Origin: Mycoplasma seminis
Lineage (GTDB): Bacteria; Bacillota_I; Bacilli_A; Mycoplasmatales; Metamycoplasmataceae
Length of the DNA: 64,000 nt
NCBI RefSeq assembly: GCF_030718845.1
Contig: NZ_CP132191.1
Location: 248,001-312,000 of the forward strand
Direction of reading: 5' to 3'
The notes beneath the pieces were generated by a model that ran no database searches, was not told the origin of the DNA, and saw nothing but the letters and a program-made list of their open reading frames with translations. Both the position numbers and the translations under genes were made by a program. Below, piece after piece: positions 20,800-33,900 of the stretch (position 1 is the first letter of the stretch; every line of letters starts with the position of its first letter).

Positions 20800-21876
20800 A
20801 TGATAGATATGAGTAAAAACACTAAATACATCAAATTAAGAACTATGATGTATTATTTAGTACCAGGACCGGCATGCAAATTGCCTGGTTTAACTGAAGC
20901 AGATGCTAAAGTTGAAAATAGATTTTATGGTAATAAATTTAGAGCTTTATATTTAAATGATCATTTAATTCTATGCTCTGAATCAAAAAAGAAAGATTTT
21001 AGTGATTTAAAAATGTACACCATTAATCTAAAAACTAAAATCAAAACAGAAATTCCAGAAGAACTGATGCTTAATACTATTGAATTAATTGAAGAAATAA
21101 ATGAAGCGGCAAATTTTGATGATGACAATGACAAGGCCGTTGAGTTATATGAAATGTTTGATGCTCTTAATAAAGAGTTTTTTGATTCAGTTTTTGAGCT
21201 AGGAGATTCAAGGGGTTTTGAATTTTTCTATTTAGCAGATGAATTTTATGGTAAACACCAATATACTTCTGATTTAAGAGCAGTAGAATTAGCCCTTAAA
21301 CCAAGTGCTAAAACTGCAATTACATATGAAATTAAAGGTTTAACTCAGGCACAAATTAATAAAATAAATTCTAAGTATCAATATCCAGAAGACATCCTTA
21401 ATGCTCTAGATAGACATTCAAAATTTGAATATCAAGTTCATTCAATTGGAACAAAGAATTATGCTAAGACTTTAAATGCAATCGATCCGCATTTAGCTGA
21501 AGATTTAGCTGAAGCTACATGAATGAGTTATTTAGATAGCAAACCAACTTTCCAAGAAGAATTACCGTTTTCTTTTGGTCATGGTATGGTGTTTAAAGAA
21601 ATGTTTCAAATTAGAGGTTTTGCAAAATACTGTCGTAAAGTATTAGATGGAACAATATTTGACAAAGAATACCAAGAAGGGTTTAAAACTGAAGGATGTG
21701 TTCTTTTAGATAATAGTACAATGAAATTTACTTACTTAAATAACTGAGATGATTCAATCTTTTCAGGTTTTTACGGATTACCAGTTTCTGCTTTTAATAC
21801 TAAAGTGCAAATCAAAAAAGAAGGTGATAAATTCTTATTAAAATTACCTTTTGGTTTAGAACACCCAATTTATTAA
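20800..21876 (+). CDS. Conserved-looking hypothetical protein, divergent from the AAA+ operon
   Basis: A 358-aa protein with two UGA-Trp codons (21520, 21745 region). AAGGAG lies 6 nt before the ATG. It is acidic and soluble, with no signal peptide, TM segment or P-loop. N-terminal part: MYYLVPGPACKLPGLTEADAKV; the rest alternates helices and strands and ends KLPFGLEHPIY. I do not recognise the family. Codon use and composition look native and well expressed (few Asn runs), unlike the adjacent operon. A strong terminator follows, so it is monocistronic. No function is proposed. Confidence 0.8.
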
Positions 21877-21942
21877 AATTTCAAAATTTAATTATTTAAA
21901 TTAGAAAAATATTTTTCTCTTATATATAGTGCTAAAAGAATT

Positions 21943-21970
21943 GCTAAAAGATTTAGTCTTTTAGCTTTTT
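21943..21970 (+). terminator. Terminator after the hypothetical gene
   Basis: GCTAAAAGA-TTTAG-TCTTTTAGC then TTTTT. Confidence 0.85.
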
Positions 21971-21982
21971 ATAATATAATTT

Positions 21983-22115
21983 TCACAAGAGTTTAAAACA
22001 CAAATTCTTACTAACATTTATAACAATAAATACGGATTCGCTTGGGTGTGCTAATCATAGTGCTAGGCGTTAGAAATATTTATTTTGCAAAAACAAACTA
22101 AAAAGGAAAAATTTT
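21983..22115 (+). promoter_or_regulatory. Structured leader of rpsB-tsf
   Basis: The 5' region has a -10-like TATAATATAAT at about 21970-21981 and then about 130 nt of untranslated sequence with an unusually GC-rich block at 22032-22071. CGCTTGG can pair with CTAGGCG around an inner GTGTGCTAATCATAGTG. Autoregulation by S2 is plausible but unproven. Confidence 0.4.
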
Positions 22116-22946
22116 ATGACAACAGAAAACAAAAAAGAAAAAGCTGTTAAAGCTGAAAAACAACCAATCGTGTCAAAATCAAAATTATTAGAAGCTGGAG
22201 CATACTTCGGACACAAAACACATGCTTGAAACCCTAAAATGAAAGAATTCATTGTTCCAAACAAAAAGAACAAAGGATCACACATCATTGATATTACAAA
22301 AACACAAAAATACTTAGAATACGCATACTCATTAGTAAACACATTAGCTGCTAAAGGTGCATCATTTATTTTTGTTGGTACAAAAAAACAAGCTAGAGAA
22401 GCTGTTAAAGAAGCTGCTGAAAGAACAGGTTCATTATATGTCACAGAAAGATGATTAGGTGGAACATTAACAAATAACTCAACAATCATGTCTCGTGTTG
22501 CTAAAATGAAAGAATTAGAAGCTAAAGCTGCTAAAAACTTCGCAGGTTACACAAAGAAAGAAGCTTTAGGATTCCAAAAAGAATTAGATAAACTTCACAA
22601 AAACCTTGATGGTATCCGTGAAATGCAACGTTTACCACAAGTTATGATCGTTGCTGACCCTAACGAAGACGAAATTGCTGTTAAAGAAGCAAAAAGAAAG
22701 AAAATCAAAGTTATTGGTATTTTAGATACAAACGCAAACCCTGATTTACTTGACTTCGGAATACCAGCAAACGATGATTCAGCTAAATCAATTATGTTAA
22801 TTATGACAATCTTAGCTGATGCTATTGTTAAAGCACGTGGTGGACAAGTAAAATTCGCTTTCCAAGAAGATGATAAAGTTGTTTTACCATCATTCAACAA
22901 ACCAGTAAATGCTAACGAAGCACAAACAACAGAATCACAAAACTAA
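22116..22946 (+). CDS. rpsB: 30S ribosomal protein S2
   Basis: A 276-aa protein. [20 protein letters not shown] and [37 protein letters not shown] are hallmark S2 segments; UGA-Trp occurs at HAWNP and ERWLGG. The ATG follows AAAAAGGAAAA. There is an N-terminal Lys/Glu-rich extension of about 20 residues. It is followed by tsf after 23 bp, the usual pairing. Confidence 0.96.
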
Positions 22947-22969
22947 TTATTTAAATTTAGGAGGTTATC

Positions 22970-23851
22970 ATGGCGGATAACAAAATGGAATTAATCAAAG
23001 AATTAAGAGCAAGAACTAACTCAGCTTTAGTAGATTGTAAAAAAGCTTTAGAAGCTACAAACTACGAAATTGAAGCAGCTATTGCATGGTTAAAAGAAAA
23101 TGGTATTGTTAAAGCAGCTAAAAAAGCTGGACGTATCACAGCAGAAGGTGCTGTTACAGCTTTAGGTGATGATAAACACGCTATTTTAGTTGAAATTAAC
23201 TCAGAAACAGATTTCGTTGCTAAAAACGATAAATTCATTTCATTATTAAATGATGTTGCTACAGCATTATTTAGCTCAAACGCTAACACACACCAAGAAG
23301 GACTTGATGTTAAATTAGCAAACGGTGAAACAGTAGAACAAGCTTTAGTAAATGCTACAGCTGTTATTGGAGAAAAAATTTCTTTACGTCGTTTCACAAA
23401 AGTTGTAGCTCAAGAAAACCAAGTTTTAGGAATATACGTTCACGCAAACCAACAAGTTGCAGCAGTTGTTACAGTAAATGGAAACAATGTTGAAGCTGCA
23501 AGAAATGTTGCAATGCATGTATCAGCTATGAATCCTGAATTTATTCTTGTGGATCAAATCCCTGCTGACAGAATGGAAGCAATTAAAGAAGGTTTTGAAA
23601 AGCCAAACGGATTTGACAACAAACCAGAAAAGATTCAACAAGCTATAACAGAAGGATGATTAAACAAACAATTATCAGAATTTGTTTTAGAAAAACAAGC
23701 TTTTGTTATGGAAGATTCTCTAACAGTTGCTAAATACTTAGCAAATCACAACTGTGAATTAGTCTCAGCTGTTAGATACGAAGTAGGTGAAGGAATTGAA
23801 AAAGTTCAATCAAACTTCGCTGAAGAAGTAGCTGGAATGGTAGCTAAATAA
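22970..23851 (+). CDS. tsf: Elongation factor Ts
   Basis: A 293-aa protein: MADNKMELIKELRARTNSALVDCKKALEATNYEIEAAIAWLKENG is the N-terminal UBA-like domain, and VEINSETDFVAKNDKF is the EF-Tu-contacting signature (TDFVAKN). EF-Ts exchanges GDP on EF-Tu. GGAGG at 22960-22964 is the ribosome binding site. One UGA-Trp at 23658. Confidence 0.97.
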
Positions 23852-23870
23852 TAAAAATTTAACTATTTGG

Positions 23871-23900
23871 ACGCATATTGCTAAGGCAATATGCGTTTTT
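23871..23900 (+). terminator. Terminator after tsf
   Basis: GCATATTGC-TAAG-GCAATATGC followed by GTTTTTG. Confidence 0.9.
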
Positions 23901-23967
23901 GTTTAAATTGCACAGAAATACACCACAATGTAATATAATTATGAAATAAAAACTAAAAGGATGAAAT

Positions 23968-26900
23968 ATGAAAAAAATTAATAAAGTTATTTTAGCCCTT
24001 GCATTAGGAGCAAGCTCGCTTCCTATTGCTTTATCTGTGTCATGTCAAACACAAAGTGAAAGCACCTCAAAATTAGCTTCTGAGCGTGATTTTAAGGCTG
24101 CTTTAATTGCTAGAGACCTTAGAGATATCCAAAGACTCTCAAGCGATGATTATGCTAATTTTAATAGCCAATTACAAGTTATTAAAAGTAAAGATGCAGA
24201 TAATTTGACAAAACAAGATATTAAAACTCTTTCAGATTTAGCTACAGCTGTAGCAGATAAATTATCAACTTTATCTTCTGGAGATAATCATAGAAAACAA
24301 GATTTAATTAATAAAAAAATGAAAGAAGTTGCTCTTCTCAAACAAAATGTTGATATTTTAAAAGATGAAGTAAGTAAATTAGGTGGAAACCCTGATGATT
24401 TACTTGTTAAAGACATTGATTCTATTATTCCTGGTGAAGGCGATGATAACATTGATTCGTCAGTAAGCTCAGCTCAACTAGAAAAAGTAAAAGAAAAACT
24501 CAGACAACAAATCGCTTTACTTGAATACCAAAAAGCTAATTTAGAATTTATAAAATCTAAATATGTTAAAAGAGCCCCATCTGCAATTGAAGCAATTAGA
24601 CTTGTGCAAAGCTTAAACCGTTACATTATCGACACAATTCGTGTTAAATACAAGGATAGATACGAATCTAATAAGGATTTAATTAATAATCAAGCTACAA
24701 TGATTGAAACACATCTTAAAGAAGTAAATGATATTGAACTCTCATATACTAACTCTAACCGTGTATATAATGTTTTACGTGAAGCTATGAACTTTTCAAG
24801 CTTAATCCAAGGGTTTATTATTCCTGATGGTAAAAATGTTACTGATATTGAAATTCCTTTCAAAAAATCTGATGCTATTGAAGAGTTGTTTGAATGAAGA
24901 ATTAAAGATTTAGAAAAATTACTTGAAGCTTTAAAATCACAGGACACTAACGAAACTTATAAAGCAAAAACAATAGCTGAATATAAAACTTTAGGCCAAG
25001 AAACCTTAAAAGAAAAAGCTAAAGAAATGAAAATTGAAAATTTTGAAACTAAATCTGTAGAAGAATTAGCTACTGAAATTTATACATTAGTTAAAGCTGC
25101 TCAAAAAGATTTAGTGCAAAAGATTTTAGACACATACAAAATGGCTAAAACAGAAGGCAAAAACCTTACTGATCAAATTACACGTTACATTTTTCTTGAT
25201 CAAAAAGCATGATCTAAACATATCCAAAACCCTTCAACCCCAGATGAATTTTTCCCAAGCTTTGGTGTAGGTTTTAAAGTTTCAACTTTCCCATTATTAA
25301 ACCAAATTATAGATCTGGAAGCTCTTAAAGAATTTGATGCTATTGTTAAAAAAGTTCAAGGTGATTACAAAGTATTCTTTCAGAAGAATGCAGGATATTT
25401 AACTTCAATTAAATATGAAAAATTCTATGATGAGTACAAAAAACAACTTGTAGATATTGTTAGATACAATTTAATTCAAGATATATTTACTAAAAAAGGT
25501 ATTGCTGGATATTTATATTCATTAAAAGATCAACTATCTAACTTCGAAATTCGAGATATTGAAAAAGAATCACAACAACTCAACACAAGAATTACTGAAC
25601 TTAAGAGAAAAACTGATTTATTATTCAATTCAAAAATTAGAAACAAATGAAATGAAATTCTAGAGGACGGAAAAGATAATAAAACTATTGGTAAAACATA
25701 CAGAATGTTATTTACATACTTCAATAGAGCTAAAGTCAATGCGGCCAGAAACCTTAATGTTAAAAACCCAACAATTGCAGATTTATTCGATAAATTATTA
25801 GAATATGAAAAACTAAATGATGAATTAAATAGTGCGGTATTTCTACTTGAATACTTCAAGGGATTAGGAATTAATCAAAGTGATGAAAAAATAACTAAAT
25901 ATCTTAATCTTGATGCATTAGCTGAAAAATACAACAATAAAATAGAAGAAAATGAAAAATATATTGAAAAATTAACTCCAAAAACTCAAGCAATTGAAAA
26001 GCTAGCAGAGCAATTTGCGAATATCAAAGTAAATGATTTAACAGATGCAAATGCAATGGAACAAAACAAAACAAATATTGATTTATTAGATAAATTCATT
26101 AAATCAATTAATGATCAAAAAGTAATTGCTGAGGGATATGAAAAGGACCGTAAATTCTACTTTGGATACCCAGAAGAAGCGATTGATGGTAAATATAAAT
26201 TTAATGAATTAATTGACAAAGGTGTTTTAAAAGCTGAAAACTTATTGAAAGAATTACAAGAAATCAAAGAAAAGACTCCAGCTGAAATTTTAGAAGCTTA
26301 TAAAAAAGTTAAAGCTGAATATGAAGCTATTAAATTAGATATCTTTGGACCAGCTGGAACAGAAAATGATGAAATTTATGAATCTAAATCCCTTTTAGAA
26401 GTTATAAACAACGAAATAGAGAATCAGCAAGATCAAATAAGCCAATTTAGAAGAAAAGCTTCAGAGATAAAAAAATCTGCATTTATTATTCCGCTAAATG
26501 AAGTTCAAATTTTACTTAGACAAGGCGATTTAGTTAATTCAAAATTCTATCTTGACAATTCTATTTCAGAAACACATCCAGATAAATATGCCTATGAAGT
26601 AACTGTTTTAGCATTAAAACAATTACGTGAAAAGAATCCATTATTCAGAAGAATTACTAATACAAATTCTTCATTAATATCATCTCATGAAGAAAAACCG
26701 GAATTTAATGCAAACGACACTTATAAAGAATTATTAAAAATTGAAAAGAATTACTATGAAGCAAATATAGAATATATGCAAGCTAAAATTAATAATTCAG
26801 ATTCAATAGATTCAGTTAAAGAAAAACTTGCAAAAGCAAGGGATAAGTACTATGAATTTATTACTAATCCAAAATTAGAGATTCAACCTGAATTGAAACC

Positions 26901-27048
26901 AAAAGCTGTATATACATTTTCAAGTGGTGATGATTCGCAAGAAGATCCTGAAGCATTCTTAAATCCTGGTAACTTAATTCTTAACTTTGCTAAAGCACAT
27001 TCATTGAAAACTTTAATGCAATTAATCTCAGATGAAAAAGTCAAATAA
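23968..27048 (+). CDS. Large coiled-coil surface lipoprotein
   Basis: A 1026-aa protein in one frame with three UGA-Trp codons. The signal peptide MKKINKVILALALGASSLPIALSVSC ends in a lipobox with Cys at residue 26, so it should be a lipid-anchored surface protein. The rest is nearly all charged amphipathic helix with long coiled-coil stretches (for example LYSLKDQLSNFEIRDIEKES), and no enzymatic motif. A TATAAT at 23934-23939 and AAAAGGA before the ATG are visible. A hairpin terminator follows and is shared with the convergent gene. The function is unknown; adhesin or structural roles are possible. Confidence 0.85.
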
Positions 27049-27050
27049 TG

Positions 27051-27082
27051 CTAAAAATAAGAGCTATTGCTCTTATTTTTAG
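27051..27082. terminator. Bidirectional terminator between convergent surface genes
   Basis: CTAAAAATAAGAGC-TATT-GCTCTTATTTTTAG is a perfect 14-bp inverted repeat with T-rich tails on both strands; it overlaps the stop codon of the minus-strand gene (27079-27081). Confidence 0.85.
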
Positions 27083-28126
27083 TTAATTTTATGAGATAAA
27101 TAAAGATTATTAAATAATTCACTAGATTGTTCTAAAACTTTTACTGAATTGTTGAAATCTTTTGTGAAATCATTAACAAATCATCTTACATTTGAATAAT
27201 TAGTAGTATATTTAACATTTTGAATTAATTCTTTTATAACATTATTAAAACTTATTTGATCAGTGACTGTGAATAAAACATAAGCTGCTAATACTGTTGG
27301 GTTCATAGCTAATAATCCAACATAAAGTGGTTTTTTAATAAATGCATCTATTCTTAATTGATTGTTAACTTTTCCGATTGATTTTATGGTTTCAACATTA
27401 TTTGCATGCTTACTTTCGAACTTTTTGACAAATGTTTCTTTGAAATTATTGTTTATATCATTTATAGCGTTTTTTAAATTGCTAGATTTATTTAAAGCGT
27501 CATTATAAAGATTTTTCATATCATTTGCAATTTCGCTATTTGTGATTTTTGATGCTACGGTGTAGGCGCTAATGATTTTTTCAATTTCTTCATGTGCGAT
27601 ATTTTGACTTAATTGTAATTTAGAAACTAATTCAGATTGTGTTACAGCAAATGAATTCAAGAATGTTTTGAAATTAGGTGCAATTTTTTCGATAATTGGA
27701 CTAATTCTTTCTTCTTCATCATGTATTTCATGAGAGTAATATTCAGAATCTTGTCCGAAATTAGCAGGCATTATATCTGCTAGACCCATTAGAGATCCGT
27801 AATCATTTTTCTTCTGTTCAGTTGCGATTTTTTCTAATTCATTTAAATATGAGTTTACATTTGCAAGTTTATTTGCAACTATTTGCATAGAATCTGGATC
27901 GCTGTTAGATTTATCTAATATACCAAGAGCATTTCTTAATGATTTTTTTCTTGAAATATATCTTCTTAAAACTTCATATGATCAATTTTCTTCTTCTCTA
28001 TCAGACTCCTTAAGAATTACTTCATACATTAGTGGTCTTAATGAACTGAATTCTTGTAAACACTCATCAATATATTTTGAAAATACTTTTCTGCCTGAAG
28101 AAACATTATCTAATAAATCTTTGCTC
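27079..28126 (-). pseudogene. 3' part of an IS-interrupted membrane-anchored surface protein
   Basis: Frame open from the IS junction (LSKDLLDNVSSGRKVFSKYIDE) to TAA at 27079, encoding about 349 residues, mostly helical, ending NNLYLSHKIN. A hydrophobic stretch PLYVGLLAMNPTVLAAYVLFTV could be a membrane segment. With one copy of the 8-bp duplication removed it joins in frame to 29503-30812 to give a 785-aa protein (2358 nt including stop). There is no ribosome binding site for separate expression. The family is not recognised. Confidence 0.8.
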
Positions 28127-28134
28127 AAAAAGTT
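28127..28134. repeat. Left 8-bp target site duplication of the IS256-family element
   Basis: AAAAAGTT, identical to 29503-29510. Confidence 0.85.
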
Positions 28135-29502
28135 GGTAGTAGTCCAAAGTTTGTGTAATCACATCGGACTATAATTGAATAAATTATATATAATAATACT
28201 GAACTTAACTTAGAAAATTATTCTTTTCCTTGTTCAAGTTCGAGTTATTTTGAAGCTTGCAACAATAGCCAACATTTTGATGGAGTTAGGACTATGATGC
28301 GAGCTTTTTTCTTTGACATATTTTCTTAATGCTGAGTGGAAATTTTCGCAAATATTGTTTGTGTAAATATATCTCCTGATTCCTATTGGAAAATCATAAA
28401 ATGTGAATATCTCGTCAAGTGAGTTTTCAATAATTGCAACAGCTTTTCTGTATTTATCTTTATATTTGTTTTTAAATTCCAAAAATCTTTTATAACCTTC
28501 ATCTTTGTTTTTACCTTTAAATATTAGTTTTAGTAGTTGTGATACTTCATACCTTTTAGATTGTGGTATTGTAATAAGCGCATTAGTCATTTTATGAAAT
28601 GCACATTTTTGAATTTTAGATGAAGGAAAAACTGAATTAATAACATTATTAATTCCACTAAAATCATCGCAAACAACAACTTGAGGATCATTAATTCCTC
28701 TCTTTTTTAATTCTGATAAGAATTTTGTTCAATTTTCTGTACTTTCTACACCTGAGGTTTCTATTGATAAAACTTGTTTTTTACCTTCTTTATCTATAGC
28801 TATAGCGGTGTATAAGGCTATTTTTGAGCTCTGTTTGACAAAATCCCTTGGATTCTCAACATTTTCTAAAGAATTTAAATATTCACCAGTGAATGGGTTA
28901 TATCATTTAAAAACTTTATGATATGAAGCATCAATAAATAATGCATAAATATCATTATTTATGTCAAAACTATAAGCGTTGTCGTATTTGTTTTTAATAG
29001 TTTTTGAAACTCTCGCAATTATAGAATGTCCTATTCTAAAACCTAATAATTTCTCAACTAAATCTATGGTTTGTTCATATGATAAAAATTGTTGCAATAA
29101 ATGTGCGATTAGAAATTCAAATTCTTCCTCACATCTTTTATATTTAGCTAATATTTGTGAACAAAAATTTGAAGCATTTCTTAATCTTGGGACATTTATT
29201 TGTAGTTTACCATTCAATGTGTATAAGGTTCTTTTAGAATATCCATTTCTATAAATTTTTCCTTCAACTAATTCATATTTATTCATTTCAGTAATATAAG
29301 CATCTACTTCATCTTTTAGATTCTCTTCAATTAACTTAGCAACATCTAAGTAATTAACATTAAGTAGAAATGATAATTCTCTCATATCAGCTCCTAATTT
29401 GTAAAATTCATTTCTTAATAATTTGTTTCTTTCCTCTAAAATCATAACAAAAATCACTCCTTTTAATATTTGGAGTGATTACACAACATTTGGTCTACTA
29501 CC
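28135..29502 (-). mobile_element. IS256-family insertion sequence, 1368 bp
   Basis: Terminal inverted repeats of 28 bp with 3 mismatches: left GGTAGTAGTCCAAAGTTTGT..., right (reverse complement) GGTAGTAGACCAAATGTTGT..., both ending TGTAATCAC. They are flanked by an exact 8-bp duplication AAAAAGTT, the size known for IS256 elements. It carries one transposase. It looks intact and recent. Confidence 0.92.
28210..29445 (-). CDS. IS256-family (mutator-type) transposase
   Basis: A 411-aa protein with UGA-Trp at 28900 and 28234. N-terminal helices, then GYSKRTLYTLNGKLQINVPRLRN; the DDE triad is visible as LFIDASYHKVF, VVVCDDFSG and NNICENFHSALRK, the last being the mutator C-terminal signature. 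The start is taken as ATG 29445; GGAG lies 11 nt upstream. Length agrees with the family (about 400 aa), so it is probably functional. Confidence 0.92.
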
Positions 29503-30812
29503 AAAAAGTTCGCAATATTTCTAAGTAAATGTCTAAAGTTATTAATATTGGCTACAAACTTGCTTCTAGCAAATTCATCTTTTTGCTGATTGATTTGTTC
29601 TGAATTTAACTGAAAAATAGTGTAAAAAGTATCGATTAAGTTTTTAATATCGTTATTGTTGATTTTTAATTGATTATAAAAATCTCTAATATTATTAGTA
29701 AATAATTTATATTTTATATTGACAAGTTTTAAAAAGTTATCTACTATTGGATTTTGTTCAGCTGCTAATTTATTATAAGTATCTACATCTGTTTTAAGTT
29801 TTTTAATTAAAACATTATAAATAGTAACTACTTGATTATAAATTCCAGCTTTAGTTGTGCTGATTTTATTTTCGATTAATATTTTCGCATTTTTAATTCG
29901 AAAATCATCAGTACCTTCTCGTAAATAATTTACTGCTGCTAAAGTAGTTTTATGAATTAAATTAATTTGATTTTCTAAATCAAAAAGTTTGTCTTCTAAT
30001 TCATTAATGATTTGCGTGATATTGTTATCAGTTAACATAACATTTTTCATTCAAGATATGAAACTTTTAATTGAGTTTTTGAAATTATTGAATTTATTTT
30101 CGAATTCTTCTGTTGAATTAAATTCCTCAGGTAAATATTTTTTTAATAATTCTGGGTCAATTTTTTCAAATTTTAATGTACCAACATAGCCTTGTAATTT
30201 ATATGATAAGTCAGCGATAAAATATCCAGTAGATGTCATCAATGTTTTAATTTCATCTTTAGACGCATTTTTATTGTTCTTAATTTTTAATAATGCTTCA
30301 TTAGTTAAAGGGTTTGTGGTTAATTTATCAATATTATCTTTAAAAATTTTGTTAAATAAATCTTCGACCATAAATAAGTTTTTATAGTAAAAAAGTTCAA
30401 TTTCAGTTACTTTTTCTAGTTCTTTTAAACCTTTTTCCATTAATTCTTGATTAATTAGGAATCTATTTGATATACTTTTTAAGTCAGACATAAAAGTAGT
30501 GTTTTCATCTTCTCAATCAATAGTTGCAAATTTATTTTCTGGTTTTTCTAATTCCTTGTTAATAAATTCTAAATTAGTAAATGGATTTGAATTGTATTCA
30601 AATAGACTAATTTTGCTGTATTTAGGTTTAATTTTGCTTATACCATTTGAAGGACCGGCAATAGGTTTTACCTCAATTTCTTCCACTGGTTTCGGTGTTT
30701 GAGTTTTATGTTTTTTGCTGAAAGCTACACCAGTGACAGTAGCTGCACAAATAACAGAAGCAGTTAAGAATCCTGCTGAAATAATTAAATATTTTTTATT
30801 AAGTTTTTTCAT
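29463..30812 (-). pseudogene. 5' part of the IS-interrupted membrane-anchored protein
   Basis: Starts MKKLNKKYLIISAGFLTASVICAATVTGVAFSKKH: a single N-terminal membrane anchor without lipobox. GGAGG precedes the ATG at 30812; an upstream in-frame Met (30866) has no ribosome binding site. The native part reaches 29503 (about 436 residues of helical, Lys/Asn-rich sequence); translation then runs about 13 residues into the IS before stopping at 29463. The truncated product (449 aa) could still be exported. It is divergent from the PDxFFG gene, 141 bp apart. The family is not recognised. Confidence 0.8.
29503..29510. repeat. Right 8-bp target site duplication of the IS256-family element
   Basis: AAAAAGTT, identical to 28127-28134. 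Confidence 0.85.
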
Positions 30813-30953
30813 TTTACCTCCACTACATATATGCAAAAAACGCAAAAGTGAACTAAAATAAGACAAAAAGGCTTTTTGAAAAATATGGTAAAATATTTAT
30901 ATTAATTTCATTAATATAAGAAAAAACAAAAAAACAAGAAAAGGATGTATGTT

Positions 30954-33900
30954 ATGTTAAAAAACTGATCATTAAAATCAAAAATACTACTCTCACTTGC
31001 AACATTAGCTGTTGGAAGTGGTATTGCAATCGGTTCAATGATTGCGTATGCTGAAAATTCTGATGAAAAATTAGGACCACTTTCACCTGCTAATAAACAA
31101 CTTTTTGATAATAGTTATGCAAAAATTTATGATGAAAAAGGTGAATTAAAACCTGAACTAAGAATTTTAGATGCTCAAAAGAAATCTTCATTAGCAGTTG
31201 TTTCATTAGATGGAAGTGAATTTGCATTTAAAGAATCACCAGAAGACAAAATGGATTTTGATGAATTTTTTAACGAATACTACAAAAGATATAACGAACC
31301 TTTTGTACTTGAAGTTAAATATGGTTCATTTAGTTTTTATGATGAATATGTTTTAGCAGTACACCCAAAACAATTTATTGAATTCTCTAACTGATTTATT
31401 AAAAATGTTGCTTGAGGACCTGACCTTCTAACATTGAACTCATTTAGAATTGTTCCAGGAGTTGAACAAAATGGTAATGCGATAACCTTAGGTTCACACT
31501 CAACATTACACAAGGAAGTAAGTGAAATCAAATTCTTCCCTGATGCATTCTTTGGTTCATTACCAATTTATTCAGCATTAGGTGGTAGAGGAAATGCTTC
31601 TGATGCTTTAACTTATTCAACATTTAATTCAGAAGTAAGTAAAAATATTTTAGATGAATACTTAAAAAATATCCCTTATGCTTCAGCTGCAAAAAATGCT
31701 TTAGATGTTCCTGAAAATGAATCATTCAAAGGCATTATTGTTCCAAGTAAACTAAATCACCAAAAATTTATGGTGTTACTTGATGAAAATACTAATGTTG
31801 AATTAGGAACTTCTTCAAAAGCAGTTCCTGAAAGAGCTCAAACTCTTTATTTACCATACGATGTAACAGAAACTGAATTTGAACAATTAAAAACTCAATA
31901 CCCAGATGAACTTCAAAGATATTCATTTAGTGACTTAAGACCAGTTGAAATACTTTCTGCTTTTGCTGAAGATGAAAATGCTGGAATGAGCAATAATCCA
32001 TCAAAAGATCTTTTAAAGATAACTTTTAAATATCTTGATGTACCTGAAAAAGAATATGTACAAATAGAAAAAGAACTTGATGTATTAAAACGTAGTGAAA
32101 AAGGAAAAGATATAGAAGGACTTAAAAAGATTGAATTAAAACGTCAAGAAATCAAAAATGAATACAAAACAACAATGCACTTTAATTTAATGCAAGGTAG
32201 ATCTTGAATTTCATACCAAAACTTTGTTAAAGCAGTTAAAAATTCAATTAGAAGCTTTTTAGATTTCTATGATATTGATTCATACAAGAATGAAACCATT
32301 TATGTTTATGATCCACTTAATGGACAACCATTACAATATTTTGCTTCATTCCTTCAAGCAATCAATACAATTCCATCACTTAAAAAATTAAGCTATGCTG
32401 AACAAAAAGAATTTGTTAAAAAATATAAAGTTACTGAGTTTAAAATTACCAATAACATAGTTGATAAATTCCACACATTAAATGTTTCTTTAGTAAATGG
32501 TAAATCAAACAAGTTAGTTGTGTCATTTACGGGAAATACTAATAATAATTACAAACCTGAAGGATTTGCGCAATTTAAAGAAGCAATCGGTTACAGTGGG
32601 GCGATTTCACCTGTTACAGTATTTTATACACCTGAAGATATTGCTTCTGAAGAAAAAGGCCTTGCAGCTAGAAAATATCAAGCATATAATGAAACTTATA
32701 ACGGACTTTTAGATAAAGTTCTTGCTAAATACCCACACTTAGCCAAAAAATTAAATGGACCTCATATCACAAGAGAAGTAAATGAAAAGGGAGTTTACGA
32801 GTTTAAACTTACTGAAGGTGAATATGTTGGACTTACACCTGGGGATAGAATTGGGCTTCCACTTATTTTAGGTGCTTTAGTTCCTGGTTTTCAAGGTGTT
32901 CCAACTGATTTCTTAAAATATGTTGCAACTCACGAATATGGTCACCACTATACACTTGACCAAGGTCAAGCTTGAATTAACGATAAGAACCCAATTATTG
33001 TTGGAGGGCTTTCAACTAGAGGTGGAGCTAATGAATCTTCATACTACTCATATGAAGCTTTAGTAAATTACTTGGAGGCTAGAACAAATATTGAAGTTAT
33101 TAGAGTTAATGCAAATAACCAACCAACTGAAAATGGTAAATTTATTCGTTTCAAATTTGGTATTTTAGATGAAAATGGAAAAGTAACACATTTTGAAACT
33201 GAAGCACTTGAAGATATTTGAGGAACAGAAAAATCACATGATGAAATCGACCAAGTTCTTAAAAACAAAAAACGTCGTTTCTTACAAGACTTTGCTGGAA
33301 TGGTAAAAGCCGCTAAAGAAAGAGGTGTGGCTTTAGGAGATTTATTCATTGCTAACTCATTTGATGCTGATTCAGGAACATTAAACCCAAGAATTAGTGG
33401 AATAGGAAAAGCATTCAAGAAAATACAAGAAGCGAGTGGAAAAACAGAATATAAGCTTGTTCCAATTACAGCACGTAACATTATTGAACAAATGACTGAT
33501 GGAGCAGGAAATCCATTAACAAAAGCTGTTACATTTGCAGATGATAATCACTTTACATTTAAGTTATTTGAAACAGATTCTAAAAAACCAAACAAAATTA
33601 CTAAAATTAATATGTTTAACAAAGATGGATCACCAGTTATTCAAGTACCGCTTAATGTTGAATTAGATCCAGAATCACTAAATTACATTAGAACTCAAAG
33701 TGACGTAATTGGACAATCAATTTCAGCTACTGTTAGAGCTCAAATGTTTGACTCAGGATGAAACGAATCTTCAAGTAGAATTGGTGGAGACTTTGCTCTA
33801 TGATTGCAAACATTATTTGGCGGAGCTGATTTAAATGCATTTGTTGAATCTATTAAGCATAGATCTGATGCGGCTGAAGTTAATGTAAATGAAAATGCAT

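Noticed and set aside
24690-25859. Minus-strand ORFs opposite the 1026-aa lipoprotein
   Set aside because: Antisense shadows caused by codon bias; the plus frame has signal peptide and ribosome binding site.
27079-30812. MIB/MIP immunoglobulin-cleavage system
   Set aside because: The surface proteins here show none of the MIB/MIP features I know, and no DUF31-type serine protease is adjacent.
30813-30866. Upstream start of the membrane-anchored protein at 30866
   Set aside because: No ribosome binding site there, while GGAGG precedes the ATG at 30812, which directly opens the signal anchor.
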